From Hymenolepis diminuta (Eukaryota; Platyhelminthes; Cestoda; Cyclophyllidea; Hymenolepididae), in contig CAADRB010000012.1 in assembly GCA_900708905.1 (NCBI GenBank), positions 1,471,235-1,535,234 on the forward strand: 64,000 nt of DNA. Reading direction: 5' to 3'. The notes beneath the pieces were generated by a model. The model did no database searches and was not told the DNA's origin. It saw only the letters and a program-made list of their open reading frames with translations. Below, in pieces: positions 25,001 through 36,549 of the stretch. Within the stretch, counting starts at the first letter, position 1; each line of letters begins with the position of its first letter. The position numbers and the translations under genes were made by a program.

Positions 25001-28000
25001 GAGTGTTGCGTTATTCAGGTTGTCAACTTATTGCATCTTGTGTTACACCCTTATAGTCATTCTTTGATGGCTGTAAATATTTTGCCAAATGTCTTCTAAA
25101 TTACAATCTGTAATTATGATTTTCAATTATCTTTTCTATTTAGAGAAATCCCAACTCCATTGGAATTCTTCTCCTACTGCTTAAATTTCCAAACCATTTT
25201 GGCAGGTCCACCGGTAGCCTTCAGAGATTATCGCATCTACATTGAAGGCAGAGAAGCTGAAGATAAATATCTCACTCCCAAGCAACGAGCCTACTTTGTA
25301 AGTTACTATGATTATAATATGTCTATTATTAGAGAGGCTCTAGCTTTGAAGACATCAACCGAAGACAGAGAAAACTAGCTAATTTATTACTCTTTCCAGC
25401 TTGAAGAATGGCACGTCCACAAATTGAAGGAGACAGAGTCGTCGATTGAATATTTATATTAAGGGAGAACTAAGGGAAGCTGGTAATCTTATGGTTTGAG
25501 AGCAGCGTAAAGCGCAATAAGTAGGTGTCAGATAATAGGGAAAGGGGGAGTAGATAAGCTTTTTAAAGATCAAAGAATAATGAGGTATTAAAGGCAGAAA
25601 ATTATGTTTAGATTGTTAAGAGAGCATGAGCAAGTCACTATATGAAATTTTTATTGATTTACTGACAGCGTGTAAGCTGCATACTTCATCTCGATCACTG
25701 AACTCTATATTCGTTAGCCATAATCCCTTTGTGATTAATTTATTTTCTTCACTAGTACACTATTTCCTTCAATTGCTTCGCATTAAACATTTTAAACAAG
25801 ATACATTAGCAGAGTTATGAAATTTGTGTTAAATAAATCACCCTGTTTTAATTGTGTAAGTATTAGTCTAAAGGTTCATGAGCTACACAGATTTTCTTAA
25901 AGATTGTTCACGTTCGTTGTAAATGTCTCATACTTTCTAGTAAAGTTCATGGTCTCTCATTTTAAATTTTTAAACAGAAAAGCCCATTGCAAAAAATATA
26001 ACTTAAGAGTTCCTAGTTCTGAGTTGAGAAGTCATTCTAATTTATCGAAATTAGTCGCTTCTATAGTCCTCATAACAAATAGGATAGAAAGACGGCAGTA
26101 ACTGTGTGAAAATATATTTATTAGGGTAGCGCAAAAGAGACTCCTGAAAGTTACATGAGTAGAAGAGAATGGAGTCTTAAAAAATGCAGATAGAAATTGA
26201 ATAGTAGACAACTGAAAAAAATCGATTAATAAAATAAGTATGTAAAATAATAAATTAATAGAGATAAGAATAGATGTGATGTTTACTGGTCCATTCTGAA
26301 GAAATTAAACTTGAATGCTGCCAATCGAAACCTGATTGGTAGCGTCCACAGCTGTAAAATTAATATGAAACTGGAATAACGGTTGAAGGCTACTTTAAAG
26401 ACCTTGAAACTCGGATATATAAATAAAGAAGTATCAGTTATTCTCTTCGAATACAGTAGGAAAAACTGATGTGAACAAAACTATTAAATAAGGAAGATAG
26501 TGAGGGCAGCCAAGTTGAGGACAAGAACATCACCTACAAATAATACGCCCACCTTGTAATTTTAATTTTAACACATTATATTCAGTTCGAAATCCTGCAA
26601 AACACAATATTTTCAAATGTAATTTTTTAATGTTAATTTAATTTCCCTTTCGATTTTTCTGCTGTTTCAATTCCATTTGGGCATAAATTCTAGTGCAGGA
26701 AAATTCCGGACATTGAGAAGTGCTTCCCTTCATGGACTATAGCTTGATTTCATTTTATTGAAGAGTTTTCAGATTATTTTTCTTTAAATAATGTCAGAGA
26801 CACTTGCTCGGATATATTTCTAAGGAGCAATATGTCTAGCCTTCGATTTGATTTTTCTTTCACTTTCATTTTATTAAAGAAAGGTACACTGGAAAGAAAG
26901 CTATTTGAATTAATGTAACATGTTGATTTAATCATTCTATGCTTTGAAATATTTTGAGTGAGACCTGATTGAAGAAATTTTGAATTTTTGTACTTTTCAA
27001 GAATTTGATATTTAAAAGCAGTAGGAAGGAGATCTATTCGGTTTCAAAGAATATTTTGAGTGTTTTACATTATCCAGTTATAGAAGAACAATGATTAAAG
27101 AAACCAATCCGTCAAAATTCATTTGCTGGACCATTGCGTACATTATTTATAAGGAGTCAGTTCCAAGAAAAAAAGAATGAAGTTTGATTGTTGCTTGAAA
27201 AATATGCAAATAAAATTTGGTTAGGAAGATATAAGTCAAGTGTCAGCTGTTTTCTCAACTTTTCCGTTTTCTAACTTTCTTTGCTTTTTGGTACAGTAGA
27301 CATTTAAAAAGGAACAAGAAATATTTTAAGGAGGAGATTTACTTTTGTTTGTTCTTTCGGCCGTTGTCAATTAAATGGATGCGAATTTCATTCCGAATTC
27401 CATAATTAAGCCATAATTTGTATTCAATAAGTACGGTTATTATTTAGAACGCGAAAATGCGATTTCTTCTTCTTTTTGTAGATTCTATCAACACTGCATC
27501 CAAAATCCGATGTAATATTGATACTTCTTTACGGAAATCGAGAAGCTATCGTTCTTCAGAATTTGTTAACTACTTCTAATGATGAAAATTGCAAATTATC
27601 ATCCAATCTCACCTGGTGGCCTGAAGTGGTTTAAAGGGTCACTGTCTTAATTTTATTGAGGTCTATTTATAGCCTCTTACAATTATAGTCTCTTCCTTTA
27701 CCTTATCAAATATTGTGGAACCGATTTTTCAAGATTAATTGTGGAATATAATAGAAATTTACGGAAGTTTTGTTTATTGTATAGCTCTACGGTTTACGTG
27801 AAAAGGACAATATAAATACACATTCTTGCTATCTTAATATCTTAGCCATCAATCATAACCCTTGATGCCTTTGTCAAAAAAAGTTAAGCATTTCTATCTG
27901 GAATAAAGCCACCAAGAACCGCAAATGCAATATTAGAAGTCATTTGTACTCTTGGAAATCAGTTACATTAAATTAAATGAAATAAATTTTTAAAAACCTG

Positions 28001-31000
28001 GGACAACCTCAATCCAATTCTTTTTAAGGTGATACGTCATTTATTCTTAGATTAATTTTATTTGAGTCATCAGTGTTGTTTCGGGAATCTCAGATAATTC
28101 TTGTGATCTAATTGAGAAATTACTAGACAATCTCACTTCTTTCTGGCTAATCAGGAAAACATTATCTTTACCACGGCAAAGGAATCAGCAGACATCGGAG
28201 TAGCGGTCTTCAATTATTTTATGGACACAATCAACGGATAAAGTAATGAGTTGGTCATTTCCTTATTCATACCTTCTATTCTTCGGGAAATACAGAATCA
28301 AACAGATTTTCCTTTTTACTTTCTATCCATTCTTGCATGCTCTTAAGTTCGCAAAGTATGCTACTTAACACGTCGAACGGAGATTTTAGGAATTGTTTAA
28401 TCATAACGTATTAGGAAGACGAGTTGAATATTTTCGATACACCCGAGCGAAGTTCACAGGCATTATCCCTAATGATCCGGTCTATCGATTACTGGGTTGC
28501 CGAGGTTGTGTTTATGAATACAATCTTTTCATTACTACAGTTATTAAACTGTCAGGCAGCCAACCATTTCTTATTTATTCAAATTTGTATAGGCATACAT
28601 ATTTTCTGAATAAATAGGTCATCGTTTGCGTTACATTTCTTTTCTCTCTTTCCTTCTGTGTTTTAAATTTCAGCTATAGCACGAAAACATTGGAGCCCTA
28701 GCAACAACTCAGATGCGGTCTGAAATATACCAGCAGGCTGCATCTAGTTATATTAGTGGGAAGATAACTTTCAAATACAATGTTAAGCGAATTTCCTCAA
28801 TATGGAATTTCTATGGACAATATAAAGTGAAGAATACTGAAGGCAAAATCTAATCAATTTTAGATTGTCAATTTGACTGGTATTATCAAAATTTTTGCAT
28901 TTCATTCTGTCTAGAATCCATCAGTTTTCCATATATATGGAAATATTACATGGTAGTCAGATAGAAAACAAAACAAAAGGAATTTAATGTAGCTCGAACT
29001 TTTCCTAATTTGACTAAGACCCTAGAGTCCGGACACGTGATAAAATCCTTTTGGGACACTTTGAGAGATAAATGGATGATGGAGTTTGGATAAGACTAAA
29101 TTTGCTTAATGTTGGTAAATTTCACATAACTGGTCAGATTGCAGTTCTTGATTGACTTTTTATTCATCTGCCCGTCTGAATGCATCCATGTCCATAACGA
29201 ATCCCTGCTGGACGATGCAATTCTATCCTCTCTGTTTGTTTCTTTTTTACCTTTTCTACCACAGAATTGGTAAAGTGTGTGCACTGTCATTCCTCCATTC
29301 CTTTCATTGTTCATTTGGAGAAAATTTTCAACACTTATCCTTAGTATTTAGACTTCTGCTTGTAAATTAAGTACTGATAAAGTGGAAAATAAGAATTTTT
29401 TATAAAAATCTGTGAACAGAGGTCGTTCTTCTGGCGTCAAAAGGTCTGAATTATCCGTCAAATATGTCTCTTTTTTTCTCTCTCCTAACTCCAAAATAAT
29501 TTGAAAGAAAATAAGTTTTATATTGATGTTTTGCGATGTAGCATAAACGGGACATTTGGTACATATAACATCCAACAGAAAATTCAAACTTTCTAATAAT
29601 AGATAGAAGGGTTGGAGAGTGGAGTTGAATAATTTGGTATACAAGTAGGTACGATGCAAATGGATGGTTTATGGAAAGTTTAAAAGCACATTTATCAAAG
29701 TTAGCTTGCAAAGTAATAAGAGATCATAATTTCGCGATTTATATGTATTGTAGCCTAGTGGAAATACTTTTAATATGTAAATATATCTGTATTGCACCAG
29801 ATTCGTTTGATTTTACTTTTTAAAAAATAATTTTGATGTTTGAATTAAGTTTCGGTTGAAATTTGGTAGAGACTTTGGATATTAATGCGTGTAACTAGAA
29901 AAGATTAGTTTATATTCGTGTATAAATATGATTATAACAGAGTGATGGAAAACATTCAATATTACATTTGAGGTAGGGGAGACGCGCCCTTTCGCTACTT
30001 TTCTTTAGGACATTTGAGAAGTCAATTTCAGTTGGAGATTAGTTCTGAGGCGATTGACGGGAGTTTCATTAAATTATGGTTTTCATTAACTAAGGTTTGC
30101 ATTATTTTCACTGTCACACATCCAATAAATTACTTCTTAGCAGAAGTAAGTGCGCATGCCACTTTGCAGAAGTTGCTAGTGACACTATTCCCATCTTCTT
30201 ATTTGAATGGCTTGCACAAAGCTATGATTTTTAATTTAAAAGAGCCAACTTTTTTATATTACTTTCAGGCAGTTAGTTCATGCTTGTAAAGGCTTCTATC
30301 AAAAACAGAGAGATCAATTACACTTCAGAGATGACTAGAAAGCCACTCCGAATCATTGACAAAAGTATTCGTGTATTTACTCATAATCAGTTGCTGGTCT
30401 GAGATTTGTTGACCCCAGACGTGGTTGTAAACCTCTTGGCCACTCCATATCTTCATATGTTCTGCTATAGAGGGTAGTATATCTTAATAAGTGGAGTTGG
30501 TTCACATTTCTGGAGATAGTTTATTTTTTATTATTTGCAATCTGTGTAATACATTAATTATTCCTAAAAATGATTATAAATTAATTCTTATTATTCCATT
30601 GACCTTTATGCATAATTACTTTTTAATGGCGTTCTCGACGTAAATCTTTATTTTATTGGTTGTAGAAAGCATTTAATGAGTATTTTACTGTTAAGGATTT
30701 TACATTAGAATACAGCTTATAATCGTCTTAAAATATACTAAAATTGAGTGAGAGAAAATATTTTACTTATTTGAACAATTATTTGATTAAATTTTTGGAA
30801 TTCTCTTGCAAATATCACGATTATCATGGATTAAGAACGCATGTGGGTACATCAGATACGTATTCAGTGATCTGAATGCTAAACCATTCATTTAATTCGG
30901 GTTAACAGATCGAAATCTTAACGAGAGGTTATTAAGTTTGTGGCGTCAAGTGGGGATATTCTAAGCTATTGTGACTGTAGAATTGCTTTAAGGAAGCTCT

Positions 31001-32363
31001 ATGTTTGAAGATACCGGTACAGGATGGTGAAAAAACTTCTTTCGATAGCTATATCGTACTTACGTATTATCCAGAATTCATCAGTAATTCAAAAATTGCC
31101 ATTTTAGGTGAAAAATCGTGATACTCTTCTTCAACCTAAGGTAAATTCTTTGATTCACTAAAAAAAGACATTGACTTAGTTTATTGTTTTCTAATTTGCT
31201 TTCCTCCTTTCTCAATTTCAGAACGAAATGCTAAAGTATGCTTTGCAAGCTGTACTCTTTCTCCTAATCTATCTGGGCATTTGTCAGATTTTCCGACCCT
31301 CTTTCTATCTAAGTAGGTCCCACTGTAGTTTCCCGATTTCCCCATCCTTCTTTCTAGGTGAAACCTTCAAAAATTTAAGTTTCTTCCATAAATGCGCCTA
31401 TCTCATGTTCACTGGTTTCACTATGCGCCAGCATTATTACTTCGCTTGGTCTCTTTGTAAGTCTAATAAATTAATCCTACTCAATAAGTTTCAGTAAAAG
31501 ATAATTGAAAGTGGCTGACTTTCTCCTTTATTCGGATAGGTGCCCTCGGATGTCTAGCTGCAGGATTCGGATTTAACGGTTTTGATGAAAATGACAAACC
31601 CAATTACGGAATAGTGAAGAGCTTCAACTTTAAAAAGGCTGAGGTTAGTGATTCTCGTTAATTAATATCAAATTTCGAACTTCAGTTCCCTCGAAGTGTC
31701 AAAGAGCTGACAGACAACTGGAACCTCCAAACTTTGCGGTGGCTGCGAATAACCGTTTTTGATAGAGTTCCTCGAGGAATTGGTGTATTTGCAGTGTTCT
31801 TTGTATCGGTTTTATGGCATGGATTTTATCCTGGATATTACCTTTTCTTCATTTCTATGGCTTGGTATTCATCTGTAGGTCCTCTAACAACCCGACCTAC
31901 TTAATTCGAATTTTCAATAGTACAAGTTTTTTTCGTGTTACTTTTCAGATTGGAATAACATTCAGAAGGCATGTTCGTCCACGTATATTGGAGTGGCTCC
32001 CTGACACTAAGTGGGTTTGGACAAAGGCCAATCAACGAGAGGGTACATCTCGCATTTACGATGCCATTACACGTATCGTGACCTACTTCTTGATCAACTA
32101 CACAGCCCTGGCTTTTGTCATTCTTTCCTTCAATGACAGCATTATTGCTTGGTCGTAAGTTCATCTACAAAAACTTATTAGATATGAGTAGGTTTGATCA
32201 GCCTCATTTTTTCGGTATCCATTTTAGGCGATTCAATTATGCTGGCCACATGATCTGTCTGGTGACACAACTCTCTTTAATGTTAGTTTTCCCGGATAAA
32301 TCGAATTATCAGACAAAGCAGCCACAGTTAAATGCGCCTGGAAAAATCAAGAAAACGCTGTGA
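11088..32363 (+). CDS. MBOAT2: MBOAT1/2-type lysophospholipid acyltransferase (11 exons, complete)
   Basis: A multi-pass ER membrane enzyme of the membrane-bound O-acyltransferase family, subfamily MBOAT1/MBOAT2, which transfers acyl-CoA chains to lysophospholipids. Exons: 11088-11153, 11186-11331, 11402-11572, 19001-19174, 25144-25297, 31222-31312, 31358-31456, 31540-31643, 31686-31874, 31949-32154, 32228-32363. The total is 1536 nt, 511 codons plus TGA; human MBOAT2 has 520. All junctions are GT-AG and phase-consistent. Landmarks: VDYGGYSAD (exon 3), ILAGPPVAFRDY (exon 5), AAGFGFNGFDEN (exon 8), DNWN with the conserved Asn (345-348), and LWHGFYPGYY with catalytic His380 (exon 9). The C-terminus KKTL is a KKXX retrieval signal. 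Introns range from 32 to 7428 nt. The start context (A at -3, G at +4) is good. Its divergent neighbour is a phospholipase, suggesting joint phospholipid remodelling. Confidence 0.92.
11955..12015 (+). repeat. tRNA-Lys-like sequence, possibly a SINE head
   Basis: GGTTCGGCTCCC at about 12000 resembles the polymerase III B box and T arm. About 30 nt upstream CTCTTAA sits between short complementary flanks, as in the anticodon loop of tRNA-Lys(CUU). The T stem and acceptor stem pair poorly, so it is not a working tRNA. It could be a tRNA pseudogene or a SINE head. Confidence 0.3.
16051..16077. repeat. (AT)n microsatellite
   Basis: An uninterrupted AT dinucleotide run of 27 nt within MBOAT intron 3. 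Confidence 0.97.
19001..19174 (+). CDS. MBOAT2: MBOAT exon 4
   Basis: 174 nt, entering in phase 2 after a TTTTTTTCAG acceptor and leaving in phase 2 at GTAAGT. It reads PLMVLVQRLTLLAANIWDG, matching the Q-K-x-T-x-L-A segment of MBOAT1/2. A charged, Lys/Glu-rich loop (EESKKEEISDKENDTQKSKK) follows and is longer than in human MBOAT2; it is presumably cytosolic or lumenal between helices. Confidence 0.9.
19175..25143. other. MBOAT intron 4 (6.0 kb)
   Basis: It contains a run of 13 G at 23046-23058 directly followed by one copy of a dispersed repeat (to about 23170). The stretch 21640-22080 is less AT-rich but unrecognised. A 67-codon plus-strand frame at 24014-24217 ends in protein-like sequence but has no supported function. 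No exon is supported. Confidence 0.6.
23046..23170. repeat. Dispersed repeat family 1, copy A, with poly-G tract
   Basis: G13 is followed by GGTATTCTGGA, then AGAAACGCTCATGGCACCA, AACCAGTGCGATTAATCGTC and CACTGGATATGCATCGATGG. The same ordered blocks occur at 35001-35118 and, more diverged, at 59093-59220. About 110 nt long; there is no coding potential and no inverted termini that I can see. Confidence 0.7.
25144..25297 (+). CDS. MBOAT2: MBOAT exon 5
   Basis: 154 nt, phase 2 in, phase 0 out at GTAAGT. It encodes IPTPLEFFSYCLNF, then ILAGPPVAFRDYRIYIEGRE, the highly conserved GP-x-x-x-Y-x-D-Y-type motif of MBOAT1/2, and ends LTPKQRAYF. Confidence 0.92.
25298..31221. other. MBOAT intron 5 (5.9 kb)
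   Basis: AT-rich throughout, with several open frames below 110 codons on both strands (for example 29348-29711 minus). None shows a recognisable domain or convincing splice borders. I see no transposon or structured repeat. Confidence 0.6.
31222..32363 (+). CDS. MBOAT2: MBOAT exons 6-11, catalytic core and C-terminus
   Basis: Six exons are separated by introns of 45, 83, 42, 74 and 73 nt. Exon 7 reads FTMRQHYYFAWSL, and exon 8 AAGFGFNGFDEN. Exon 9 is ELTDNWNLQTLRWL followed by VSVLWHGFYPGYYLFF, containing the two catalytic signatures 32-34 residues apart. Exon 10 is ITFRRHVRPRIL then a membrane helix (TYFLINYTALAFVILSF). Exon 11 adds the last helix and the basic tail GKIKKTL. The stop is TGA at 32361-32363. 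Confidence 0.93.
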
Positions 32364-33847
32364 AACTGATACTCATATCGGTTCGTTAGTAGACCTCTCG
32401 CATCCTCTCTCTTTACTTGTTCCGGAGTACATATGAATATGAATATCCTTCTTTAATGTTTTTGGTTATACATATCCGACAAATGTATGTCCGTTTTTTT
32501 CTGCTATTTTGTCGTTTTGACTTATTGCTGGAGCTGGGGCACATATTGGATAATAGTTTAATAAAAGTAATGAGCAATTTTACCAGATTAGATCCGAATA
32601 AAAGGAATAAGTCAAGCCACTTACTTAATTAGAATAGGTTGGAGACTAGGGACTCGTCGTGATTTACTGATAGAACTTAAGTGAACCTATACAAATGTAT
32701 ATTCATTGAGTGTTGTATTTCACGTTCAATGCTTGGTGTCTTCAGATGAAAGTATACTAGAGGGGAGTAGTTGTCAAGATTTATGATTTCCTACTAGCAG
32801 TTGATATCCGGTTATAATTAGCTTGACACGAAAGAATGTAAACAATTGCTGAGAGCTTATTCATGGTGTTTGGAGATCTGGGACGGAACTCGTAAGCTTC
32901 ATCCCTTTCGCACTGAATTATCTATCATTGGAATTCCGCGCTTGAAGTACTACTGGAGCAGTTATCGCTGCATCTATTGGCTAACTCACAGCTAATTATT
33001 TACCACGTATCCAATTATATGAAACCACATTTATTATTAATAGAAAATCGTTCTTTGCACTTGGGATCTGACTAGTTGTTAAAAAGTAGCATTAACAAAA
33101 AATGAAGTAAGGCTAAGGGATATTCCCTTACAAATCTAGAAAACTTCTTTAAGACCAGTTGGAACTCAAAGCCTTTCCAATAATGGTATGACCAAAAGGT
33201 GAGTTCGATAAATGTGCGTTGGATAAATGTTGTGGACTGGGAGTGGAAGGAAGAGAAAGTAAAAGGAGCATTGGTATTTGGAATTTGAGCTAACCGTAGT
33301 CGAAATATACTTTCATTGAGCCACGGGGGATATTTCAATATTCCACTTAAAGGAATCTCCATGGGAACAGCCCCTTGCTACATCCGATTGCCTAATTTAA
33401 TCCCTTAGTCTATAGTGACTGAATTTTAAATCATTTTTAACCTTGTTCTAATCAATTCCTCCGCAGAATTTAAATAAAGAATAGAATTATTATTATTGAA
33501 AATATTATTGTAGCTATCTATTATTTCAACGAAATTTGAATAAGACGTCCAGCAAGGGATGACACGAAGACATTACCGTTCAGACAACCTTATACATATT
33601 TGTACAAATATGAACTCCTAGCCTAATATGCCTATTGCTAGAAGAAATGATAATTATTTTCCCCCGTTCCCAATATTTCTTCTATGAACAAAAATGTATT
33701 TTCTTTCTTTATTTCCCCCACCGATACACTTAACACTTGATCATTATTCGTATTTGTTTAAGTCGATACCGATTGAGTGTGAGTTTCGATATACACGCGT
33801 GTTGACTATAACGTGCCTTCTTATCTGCCGTGGGTTATTAGCTTCTG
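32364..33847. other. Region 3' of MBOAT
   Basis: Holds the MBOAT 3' UTR and then unassigned sequence. The segment about 33160-33290 resembles 37750-37900 (shared AATGTGC[AG]TTGG followed by purine-rich sequence), a possible second dispersed repeat family. The 96-codon minus-strand frame at 33072-33362 is the complement of that purine-rich sequence and is not recognised. Confidence 0.45.
32560..32565 (+). promoter_or_regulatory. Candidate polyadenylation signal of MBOAT
   Basis: AATAAA on the plus strand, about 200 nt after the stop codon. It is a plausible 3' end, but chance occurrence is common in this composition. Confidence 0.4.
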
Positions 33848-33877
33848 NNNNNNNNNNNNNNNNNNNNNNNNNNNNNN
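33848..33877. other. Assembly gap of 30 N
   Basis: Thirty undetermined bases. Any open frame reported across this point is not meaningful. Confidence 0.99.
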
Positions 33878-33955
33878 GATTGTTGGCTCTGCTAGATTAC
33901 TATCCGAACTCCTAGTTGGTTACGTTATAGCACCTATGTTCGTTCTTTTCTGTAA

Positions 33956-33975
33956 ATATATATATATATATATAT
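33956..33975. repeat. (TA)n microsatellite
   Basis: An alternating AT run of about 20 nt, 80 nt after the assembly gap. Confidence 0.95.
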
Positions 33976-35000
33976 TATCATTATCTGCAGTCTTTTTAAA
34001 TTCTGTGACTACCTGGTTTGAAAGAACGACGTAAAGTGTCCGTTAAATCCATTTGCCTGAATGTAGGAGATGAAATTTTATATTCGAATGAAATTTCATT
34101 CAAAGTTTACCGCATGTTAGTTTAAAGAGTTCATCCTATCATAACCCCTTACTAATAAGATTCTGCGCTTTGCGACTAATATTTGGCTTTTAATAAAAAG
34201 TTCTTGAAGAATAATTTGAAAGATAGCCCACTGCGAAGTTGTAGAATGAGAAGAAATTAATTTCATTTTCAGGAAAAAAGCATTTTGTCAGAAAATATTT
34301 ATCGATAATAACACAAGACTCAAATGAGGCCCTTATTATTGGCGAAATTAAATATTTATTGTTAAAAAACACTACATATCAAATGTCATGTTAATTTTAT
34401 CTTCATGAAAAAGAACAGTGTCGCATTATTGGATTATGCGGAACATGGTTGAAATTTAAGCATATATATGTCCAAGTGTATTTGGTGGTCTCCATATAAG
34501 TATTCAGATTTGTTTTCTCCAGGTGTGTTTCTAAGTCCATATCTACTCCTAATCTCCAGATGTATTTTGATACCGCGAGTGGGATATCTTTGTAGTTGGA
34601 ACTAACAACTTTTGATGGGATATTTATGTCTGTTGTTTCTAACACATGTCTTTTAGTAGAAATTAACCATTTCAGTTGGAAAAAATCTGCTATTCATTAT
34701 CGCAGCAGATGGTATGATATTTCGAGAGCTTCATTACGCTTAATGTTCTTATATCTGCATTAAGAAATATATGCATTTACAAAATCGAATAGTATCTTTA
34801 TGTCGTAAAACTGTCATTATACCTAAAGAAATTAAGCATTAAAAACTGAATTTTTGTGAATATTCCTTAATTCTTCTATGTAGATTGTAATATAGGAATG
34901 ATAAATTAAATCATTGGGATTCATTGCTGAGAAGTTATATCCCTTAAAACTCTTCTCCCACTAGGAGAAATGTTCGTAACATATGACTTGGGTAGATGGA

Positions 35001-35118
35001 AGGTATTCTGGACCGTCTCTTATGAGAAACGAACATTCCACCACCTCTCTTACTGATCGGAATTAAATGGGGTGATTGGTCATCCACACCACTGGATCTG
35101 CACTGATGTGCACTGACC
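35001..35118. repeat. Dispersed repeat family 1, copy B
   Basis: It reads GGTATTCTGGACCGTCTC, TGAGAAACGAACATTCCACC, GTGATTGGTCATCCACACCA and CTGGATCTGCACTGATGTG in the same order and spacing as the copy at 23059-23170. The two are recognisably related over about 110 nt. Confidence 0.7.
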
Positions 35119-36549
35119 TCTGACTTGACAGACGTGCACGTTTTATTAAATACAATAACTTTAATAAAGGGAAGAATTGAATTGAAGTGAACAGAGTCAA
35201 TGTGCCTGTAAAAATTTGCAAAGCTTGGTATAATGCTAGTGAATTTGAGTTACTTATGGCTAAAAGGGGAGGAACAGGTAAGACAGGTATGACAAAATAG
35301 TTCTGACCAATGGGAAATTAACACGAAAAAGAATTCACTTGGAGTCAGCAAAAACGCATACAGACAAGCGATTTGAAATTGAAAATCGAAATGAAAATGG
35401 CTCAGCACTTATATATCTGGGCCCTTGAATGAATATTAAAAATTGGTCAAAAGTAATGACTGGATTACTCATAACTCGATATGTGTACTTGAGATAAATA
35501 AAGCATCGGCTAGAATCATTTCATGCTTCAACAATTGCGATTAAAGACGAAGTAAATATTCGACATTTAATACTTGAAGATTTGAATTTTTGTCCCAATC
35601 ATTAGATAAAATATCTTTAACCTTATGCAAATATGGACCAATTGTAATATCTCATAGACGCCCAGTTACATTAATCACATTTGAAAAAGCTGCCTAAACA
35701 ATGAATTAATTTGACACCAATCTTTCGATAGATGTCTTTTATTCGACGAGGTAGGGAATGCCTAATTAGTTTGATTGATTATAACCCTGACTGGAAGAAT
35801 TCACTTTTTCCCTCTCTTCACAACGCGAGATGTTTTATACCAAAACCTGAATTAATTTGCGACTATTGATTGTATATTTGACTAGAATTTAACAAAAAAT
35901 CACAAAGTAGAATTTGCATGCTGTGGGGACGTAGCCATCAACTACAGAGTCACAAGTCACAACTACACAAGTTGGTGACAAGGTTAATCTTAATGCATGA
36001 AAGGGGGAGTTCATCAATATTTCTATTTTCACTATTCGATTGGCGCTTATTGGAAAACGATATCCTTAGCGGACTGAAAATCGATTTCAGTGTAGTTTGT
36101 GCGCTTTATATATCATAGAAAACGTAAATAAGACTGAAAAAGAGAGGATCATAGAATATCAAATTCTGATCTGTATGGCCAATAGGAATTTCCTGAGTAT
36201 TTCTTTAAATGGATGTATTTATAGTTAGCCAGACTTTTGTAAATTACTCGATAATTTTTCAGGTACTTTGTACAATAATAAATATATATTCCTAATTATT
36301 CACCAAAATGACAAAGCAGAAGTTCGAGAAAGTCGATATGATCTCTAAGTACCTTTTTTTTCAAAAGACATGACTTTAGCATTATCTTTAAAATGAAACA
36401 CCAAAAGAAACTCTGATTTAGTTTATTTCTTATTTTAATTTTAATAGTTAAAAATCCCAATATAAATGACCAGCACTATGGATTGTGAACTTATGTTTTA
36501 TAAAGCTCGTAGATAACCGTATCACTACAACCTGGCTAACACAACGATG

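Larger units (their letters stand above)
33878..36549. other. Non-coding stretch with a microsatellite and repeat copy B
   Basis: It contains a TA run at 33956-33975 and a copy of dispersed repeat family 1 at 35001-35118. Apart from these I see no gene; open frames are short and featureless. Confidence 0.55.

Noticed and set aside
33694..34034. Open frames spanning the assembly gap
   Set aside because: They depend on 30 undetermined bases and a TA microsatellite.
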